Shown here one piece after another: positions 5,331 through 9,315 of a stretch of DNA of 9,315 nucleotides. The notes under the pieces were generated by a model. The model ran no database searches, was not told the origin of the DNA, and worked only from the letters and a program-made list of their open reading frames with translations. Positions within the stretch are counted from its first letter, which is position 1. Each line of letters opens with the position of its first letter. Origin of the DNA: an uncultured Verrucomicrobiota bacterium (lineage in GTDB: Bacteria; Verrucomicrobiota; Verrucomicrobiia; Limisphaerales; UBA9464); contig CAIYXO010000359.1 in the NCBI GenBank assembly GCA_903930165.1, positions 1 through 9,315 on the forward strand, written 5' to 3'. Made by a program: the position numbers and the translations under genes.

Positions 5331-7133
5331 ATGCAACCGCTGACCCGCTTCTCCGTCGCTCCGCTCCACACGCTCACACGCCAACTGGCCGCGGTCGCGA
5401 TGGGTCGACAGGCACCGGACCGCGTGCTCACCGGGGCCCGGATCCTCTCGACCTACACCGAGCGGATCCTCGGGGACCGGGAGATCTGGATCAGCGGGGG
5501 ACGCATCGCGGCGGTGAAGCCGGCCGGCTCCTGCCCGCCCAGTTCCGGTGCGATCTTCACGGATGTCCGGGGCGGCCTGCTGGCGCCGGGCCTCGTGGAC
5601 CCGCACATCCACATCGAGTCGTCGATGATGACTTCCTGCGCCTACGCCGAGGCGGCGCTGCTGTGCGGCGTGACCACGATCTTCTGCGACAGCCACGAGA
5701 TCGGGAACGTGTGCGACGTCGCGGGTGTCGAATGGATGCTCGAGGACTCACGGCGAGCGCCGCTGAACATCTTCCTGACCGTGCCCAGCACCGTTCCCGC
5801 CACCGGGCCCCAGTTCGAGACCGCCGGGGGCGACCTCACCGCGGAGAAGATCGGCGGGCTGTTCGACCGCTGGCCCGAGGCGGCGGCCTTGGGGGAGAAG
5901 ATGGACTTCGTCCACGTGGCCATGGGCGACGAGCGCAGCCACGCCATCCTCGCCGCGGCGTTGAAGCGCGGGAAGCCGGTGTGCGGCCACATCTACGGAC
6001 GCGAGTTCGTCGCGGCCGGCGCGGCCAGCGGCATCACCGACACCCACGAATCGATCGATCCGGAGATCGCCTCGGACTTCCTGGAGGCGGGCCTCTGGAT
6101 CTTCCTTCGCGGCGGCAACCCGACGACCCCGTGGCATTCCCTGCCCCTCGCGATCCAGGCCGTCACCCGCGCCGGGGCGAACCCCAAGCGCGTGTGCGTC
6201 TGCACCGACGACCGCGACGCGGACGACCTGTTCCTCTTCGGGCTCGACTGGGTCGTGCGGGAGGCGGTGAAAGCGGGCGTGACGCCCCTGACCGCCTGGA
6301 GCATGGGCTCGCTGCATCCGGCCACGCGGTACGGCATGGACGGCGAGTTCGGAGCCCTTGGCCACGGACGCCGGGCCGACATCGTGCTGCTGGACGACGC
6401 CCTGAAGCCGCGTTCGACCTGGTACGGAGGAGTTCCGGTGGTCGACGAGGGGCGGATCACCCCGGCGCTCGAGGCGGCCTTGTCGGACCGCTACCGCTAC
6501 CCGGCCGCGGCCTACAAGACGGTCCACTTCCGCGAGGACGTCCCGCTGGTACCGACCCTGCCGACCGTCCCCTGTACCGCGAACATCCTCCGGGTCGCGC
6601 TTCCAGGGATCATCACCTTCCATGACAAGTCGCCGTTCGTCCCGTCCGCCAGCTGGGAGGAAACCCTGGCCGCGCGTCCGGACCTCTGCTTCGTCACGGT
6701 CATCGAGCGCCACGGCCGGAACGGCGGCGTCGGCCACGGACTCCTCAAGGACTTCGGGCTCGTGGCGGGCGCGGTGGCCAGCACCGTCGGACACGACGCC
6801 CACAACCTGATCGTCGCCGGCCGGAGCGAATCCGACATGCGGCTCGCGGTCGAGTCGTTGAAGCGGTGCCAGGGAGGCGTCTGCGTGGTCCGCGACGGAA
6901 AGGTCGTGGCCTTGGTGGAGATGCCGATCGCGGGGTTGCTCTCCGACAAGCGGGCCGGCGAGGTCGCGGAGGAGACGGTGGCCCTGAAGAAGGCCTGGAC
7001 CGAGGCCGGGTGCACCCTGCCCTACATGGGGTTCAACCTGCTTCCGCTTTCGGTCATTCCCGAGGTGCGGATCACCGACAAAGGCCTGGTGACCGTCCCC
7101 GGGATGCAGGTCGTCCCGCTCTTCGAATCCTGA
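5331..7133 (+). CDS. Adenine deaminase-family amidohydrolase
   Basis: At 600 residues this is close to E. coli Ade (588). The family hydrolyses adenine to hypoxanthine and ammonia in purine salvage. After a short N-terminal beta-sandwich part, the TIM-barrel carries HIHIESSMM (H92, H94), DSHEIGNV (120-127), a metal-ligand glutamate candidate in GEKMD (E189), H220 (GH), H239 (THES) and the CTDD motif (D293/D294), together a full binuclear metal set. The C-terminal adenine-deaminase domain shows GHDAHNLIVAGRS (487-499), VCVVRDGKVVA and a closing FNLLPLSVIPEVRITDKGL. Residues around E189 (EKMDFVHV instead of E. coli EMMDYPGV) diverge, so substrate identity is less sure than family; another aminopurine or related ring is possible. 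The start ATG lacks a clear Shine-Dalgarno, and ATG at 5400 is an alternative. It is probably cytoplasmic and monocistronic. Confidence 0.88.
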   Translation: MQPLTRFSVAPLHTLTRQLAAVAMGRQAPDRVLTGARILSTYTERILGDREIWISGGRIAAVKPAGSCPPSSGAIFTDVRGGLLAPGLVDPHIHIESSMMTSCAYAEAALLCGVTTIFCDSHEIGNVCDVAGVEWMLEDSRRAPLNIFLTVPSTVPATGPQFETAGGDLTAEKIGGLFDRWPEAAALGEKMDFVHVAMGDERSHAILAAALKRGKPVCGHIYGREFVAAGAASGITDTHESIDPEIASDFLEAGLWIFLRGGNPTTPWHSLPLAIQAVTRAGANPKRVCVCTDDRDADDLFLFGLDWVVREAVKAGVTPLTAWSMGSLHPATRYGMDGEFGALGHGRRADIVLLDDALKPRSTWYGGVPVVDEGRITPALEAALSDRYRYPAAAYKTVHFREDVPLVPTLPTVPCTANILRVALPGIITFHDKSPFVPSASWEETLAARPDLCFVTVIERHGRNGGVGHGLLKDFGLVAGAVASTVGHDAHNLIVAGRSESDMRLAVESLKRCQGGVCVVRDGKVVALVEMPIAGLLSDKRAGEVAEETVALKKAWTEAGCTLPYMGFNLLPLSVIPEVRITDKGLVTVPGMQVVPLFES

Positions 7134-7146
7134 TCAGGGACCGCGG

Positions 7147-7173
7147 CGGGTCCGCGGCAAGGCCGCGGACCCG
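7147..7173. terminator. Perfect 12-bp stem hairpin between convergent genes
   Basis: The arms 7147-7158 and 7162-7173 are perfectly complementary over 12 GC-rich bp with a 3-nt AAG loop. It begins 13 bp after the adenine deaminase stop and lies 20 bp before the 3' end of the oppositely directed aldolase gene. There is no T-tract on either side, so it is not a canonical intrinsic terminator. Position and stability suggest a bidirectional transcript-end or 3'-protecting hairpin. Confidence 0.65.
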
Positions 7174-7193
7174 GGCAACTGGCTGGGCTGGAT

Positions 7194-8129
7194 TCAGCCC
7201 CGGGTCTTGGCGGGCTTCTTCGCGGGTTTTGCCAGCTTGGGACGGGAGGCGATGCCGTCATGGATCACCTTGAGCACCGACCGGCGTTCGGCACCGGAGA
7301 GCGGAAGACGCGGGGCCCGGACCCATTCCTTGCCGAGACCACACTCCTGCACGGCCAGCTTGATGTACTGGACGAACTTCGGGTGGGTGTCGAGGTGCAG
7401 GAGCGGGGTGAACCAGCGATAGAGCTCGCGGGCGGCATCCCACTCGCCGTGGCGGGTGAGTTCCCAGAAGTGCTGGTTCTCCTCGGGGAACGCGATGCCG
7501 GAACCCGCCACCCAACCGTCGATGCCGAGGATGGACGCCTCCAGGGCGAGGTCGTCCACGCCGGTGAAGATCGCGTAGCGGCCGCCGACGACGTTGTGGA
7601 GGTCGGTGATGCGGCGGACGTTCCCGGAGCTCTCCTTGAGCGCGACGAAGTTCTTCTCGGAGGCCAGCTTCGCGAAAAGCTCCGGGGTGATGTCGTGGCC
7701 GTAGCTGATCGGGTTGTTGTAGATCATGATCGGCAGCCCCGTGGACCGCGCGACGCCCCGGAAGTGGTGCAGCGACTCGGCCGGATCCGGCGACTTGTAG
7801 ATCATGGGCGGCATGAGCATCACGCCGTCGACCCCGAGCTTCTCCAGGTCGCGGGTGTAGCGGACCGCCTCGGACAGGCTGGATTCGGCGACGCCGCTGA
7901 GCACCTTCACGCGACCGCCCACCACGCCGAGCATGGACTCCATGACCTGACGCTTCTCCTCGCCGGTCATGGACTGGTTCTCGCCCAGCGAACCCAGGAA
8001 CACGAGGCCGGAGACGCCGCTGCGGATCAGGACGTCGACATGGGCGGCAGTTCCCTCGAGATCGAGCGAACCGTCCTTGTGCAACTGGGTGGTGATGGCG
8101 GGGAAGACACCGGACCAAAACGGCTTCAT
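7194..8129 (-). CDS. DHDPS/N-acetylneuraminate lyase-family protein (DapA-like aldolase/lyase)
   Basis: The 311-residue protein starts MKPFWSGVFPAITTQ; the frame is open further upstream, but this ATG matches the family N-terminus. It is a class I Schiff-base TIM-barrel enzyme. K165 in NFVALKESSGN is the catalytic lysine and Y137 in PIMIYNNP is the catalytic tyrosine. The carboxylate-binding loop is GSLGE (46-50) where E. coli DapA has GTTGE. Loss of the second Thr (Leu48 here) argues against plain lysine-pathway DapA and favours a catabolic relative such as a 2-keto-3-deoxy sugar acid, sialic acid or hydroxyproline-pathway enzyme; I cannot tell which. The C-terminus ends in a Lys/Ala/Pro-rich tail, RPKLAKPAKKPAKTRG, unusual for the family. 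It lies 97 bp downstream of the methyltransferase-like gene on the same strand, and its 3' end converges on the deaminase gene. Confidence 0.88.
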   Translation of the reverse strand: MKPFWSGVFPAITTQLHKDGSLDLEGTAAHVDVLIRSGVSGLVFLGSLGENQSMTGEEKRQVMESMLGVVGGRVKVLSGVAESSLSEAVRYTRDLEKLGVDGVMLMPPMIYKSPDPAESLHHFRGVARSTGLPIMIYNNPISYGHDITPELFAKLASEKNFVALKESSGNVRRITDLHNVVGGRYAIFTGVDDLALEASILGIDGWVAGSGIAFPEENQHFWELTRHGEWDAARELYRWFTPLLHLDTHPKFVQYIKLAVQECGLGKEWVRAPRLPLSGAERRSVLKVIHDGIASRPKLAKPAKKPAKTRG

Positions 8130-8226
8130 GGGACGCCGAGGATCCCGGGGAACATCCGCTTCGGCTTGGCCCGGGGAGCCTTGGCCGGTGTCGTGCACGG
8201 CACAGAGGGCGGCTTGCAGTGCGGAT

Positions 8227-8688
8227 TCAACGCCACCGCGGAAGGAAGGCAGGGACGCGGCTCCGATACGCCTCGTAGCCCGGATGGAGGCGGAGAAGAC
8301 GGGCCTCCTCAACTCGGGCCTTTGCGAGGAGAAGGGCCAGAAGCAGCAGTGAGGCGACGCCACTCGCAGGAGAAAGCCAGCACAACGTCCAACCCGCCGA
8401 AAGCCACAGGAGTGATGCGTAGAGCGGATGGCGCACGCGGGCATAGATCCCTTCCTGTACCAGCGGCGCGCCGGGGAGTGGTTCGGGAAGCGCCGAGCGC
8501 GCGACACCCAGATGCCGGACTCCCAGGATCCCGATCACGGCGCCAACCAACACGAAGGGAAATCCGGCGGCGAGGGAGAGCCAACTCGCCCCGCCCCGCC
8601 ACGGTCCGACCACGAGCATCGCAGACATCAGGATCGACTGGGCGACCACCCAACCGCCGCCGCGGGCGATGAAGCCGGACGGGATCAC
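8227..8688 (-). CDS. Isoprenylcysteine carboxyl methyltransferase-like (ICMT/PEMT) membrane protein
   Basis: I place the start at GTG 8686-8688, giving 153 residues and a GTGA overlap with the TGA of the upstream DUF3472 gene. The frame is open further upstream, but that part is an Arg-rich shadow of the DUF3472 gene. Hydrophobic segments lie at about 12-28, 40-58, 89-105 and 109-123. The conserved SAM-binding signature of the ICMT/PEMT-like family is present: GIYARVRHPLYASLL (80-94, with R86-H87-P88 and Y90), then the EE pair (E127/E128) and YEAYRSRVPAFLPR near the end. Bacterial members are inner-membrane methyltransferases of mostly unknown substrate. The overlap predicts translational coupling to DUF3472. 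An internal ATG (residue 21) would drop the first hydrophobic segment, so it is less likely. Confidence 0.82.
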   Translation of the reverse strand: MIPSGFIARGGGWVVAQSILMSAMLVVGPWRGGASWLSLAAGFPFVLVGAVIGILGVRHLGVARSALPEPLPGAPLVQEGIYARVRHPLYASLLWLSAGWTLCWLSPASGVASLLLLALLLAKARVEEARLLRLHPGYEAYRSRVPAFLPRWR

Positions 8689-9315
8689 TGCGGGAACGGC
8701 ACCGGAGGATCGAGCGGGATCACCGTCCGGAGCGGATTCGAGGCCCGGATGGCGCCGCCGGTGGCCAGGTACCAGCCGTCGCCGTCGCGGCCGGCGTCGA
8801 TGTTGTCCTTCGACTCCCAATCCGCGCCGGAGCCGGTGAACCGGGCCCGTCGCAGGCTGACCCAGTCGCCGCCGACGCTGCGGACCCAGGCGTTGCGGAA
8901 CCGGGCACGACGGGTCTCGTCCACGCTGGCGCCGTCGCGGCGGAAGTCCTCGACGAAGGAATAGAGCCCGGAGAGCGGCTTGCCTCCGGTGCGGGTGCGG
9001 AACGTGGCCAGCTTCCACCAGTCGCCGCGGTCCTCACGCCAGATCCAGGCCGAGTAGGCGGTCTTGTTGGTCTGCACCTCGCCCCGGAGGACGAACCGGT
9101 TGGTCTGGCCGATCTTCCACGCGAACGGAGCCATGCATTGGCCTCCGGTGCCTTCGCCCCCGAACCGCTTGATCCGGACCCCCTCGCCCTCATGGAGCAA
9201 CTCGACGCGGTCCTCGGTCTTCACCGCCTTGGGATCGTCGCCCGTGGTCGGGTCCCAGACCGAGAAGATCACCACCGTGTTCGTGGAGGAGTTGAGCTGC
9301 TGGATGCCGAAGTAG
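8685..9315 (-). CDS. DUF3472-domain protein (5' end outside window)
   Basis: The minus-strand frame is open from the window edge to TGA at 8685-8687, leaving 209 residues. The first visible residues read YFGIQQLNSSTNTVVIFSVW, which fits the core of DUF3472 (typical members have YFGIQVNS...RRVLFSVW). Other matching parts are the GEGTGGQCMAPFAWKIGQTNRFVLRG segment, YSAWIWREDRGDWWKLATFRT, SGLYSFVEDF, ARFRNAWV and the Asp-Gly-rich end before WYLATGGAI. The GTG at 9273-9275 is almost certainly internal. Family members are often secreted, sometimes next to DUF5077 or carbohydrate-binding modules; the N-terminus here is not visible. The biochemical role is unknown. It overlaps the methyltransferase-like gene by 4 nt and so leads or belongs to an operon with it. 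Confidence 0.85.
   Translation of the reverse strand, partial: YFGIQQLNSSTNTVVIFSVWDPTTGDDPKAVKTEDRVELLHEGEGVRIKRFGGEGTGGQCMAPFAWKIGQTNRFVLRGEVQTNKTAYSAWIWREDRGDWWKLATFRTRTGGKPLSGLYSFVEDFRRDGASVDETRRARFRNAWVRSVGGDWVSLRRARFTGSGADWESKDNIDAGRDGDGWYLATGGAIRASNPLRTVIPLDPPVPFPQ

Noticed and set aside
5210..5431. Upstream extension of the CBM6-like gene to an ATG at 5431
   Set aside because: It would bury the signal peptide inside the protein and overlap the start of the divergent deaminase. The ATG at 5209 has a good ribosome-binding site and a signal peptide directly after it.
4655..6625. 656-codon plus-strand open frame over the CBM6-like and deaminase genes
   Set aside because: It is antisense to one recognisable gene and out of frame with another, and its translation is Arg/Gly-rich with no motif.
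8130..8507. Upstream extension of the DHDPS-family gene to an ATG at 8507
   Set aside because: The extra 126 residues are out of frame with and overlap the methyltransferase-like gene and do not resemble the family, whose N-terminus begins at MKPFWSGVFP.
8689..9018. Upstream extension of the methyltransferase-like gene to an ATG at 9018
   Set aside because: The added part is Arg-rich and overlaps DUF3472 in another frame; the GTG at 8688 gives the usual family length and a coupled overlap.
1..9315. CRISPR array, tRNA, rRNA, integron or phage/plasmid hallmark genes
   Set aside because: None seen by reading both strands: there is no regularly spaced repeat array, tRNA-like cloverleaf, transposase, integrase or replication gene. 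The window looks like ordinary chromosome with no evident new defence or mobile system.

Overview
This is a GC-rich stretch of bacterial chromosome. It carries nine protein-coding genes, two of them cut by the window ends. I saw no tRNA, rRNA, CRISPR array, integrase or transposase. The gene types suggest a free-living Gram-negative heterotroph, and my best guess is Verrucomicrobiota or a related PVC lineage. That guess rests on a Tat-exported intradiol dioxygenase with a C-terminal beta-rich domain, a secreted CBM6-like protein, a DUF3472 protein, mostly weak Shine-Dalgarno sites, and a palindromic repeat built on a CCGGCTGAAGCCGG-like core. It is inferred from recall and not tested.

Left end (1-1124): the C-terminal part of a WYL/WCX-type transcriptional regulator is followed on the same strand by a small VOC (glyoxalase-fold) protein. 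A perfect inverted repeat, CCTGACA-N6-TGTCAGG, overlaps the regulator's stop codon and is a candidate operator. The convergent gap after the VOC gene (773-1124) holds a large imperfect hairpin with 27-bp arms, probably a dispersed REP/MITE-like element.

Centre left (1125-4501): a response regulator and a histidine kinase form a two-gene operon on the minus strand. A Tat-exported intradiol ring-cleavage dioxygenase-like protein is divergent from them. The shared 154-bp intergenic region holds a direct repeat, CTTAA-N6-CTTAA (11-bp period), resembling PmrA/QseB-type response-regulator boxes. It also holds three short complementary segments that could form alternative hairpins in the regulator's leader. 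The two-component system may therefore control itself, the dioxygenase, or both.

Centre right (4505-7173): a secreted CBM6-like protein on the minus strand converges on the dioxygenase with a 3-bp gap. Divergent from it is a full-length but divergent adenine deaminase-family amidohydrolase with a complete set of candidate metal ligands. A perfect 12-bp-stem hairpin follows the deaminase.

Right end (7194-9315, all minus strand): a DUF3472 protein (5' end beyond the window) is coupled by a 4-nt GTGA overlap to a small membrane isoprenylcysteine-carboxyl-methyltransferase-like (ICMT/PEMT) protein. A DHDPS/NAL-family aldolase or lyase with a Lys/Ala/Pro-rich tail follows 97 bp downstream. I see no clearly new multi-gene system. 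The most testable points are the regulatory sites, the dioxygenase with its appended domain, and the DUF3472-methyltransferase coupling.
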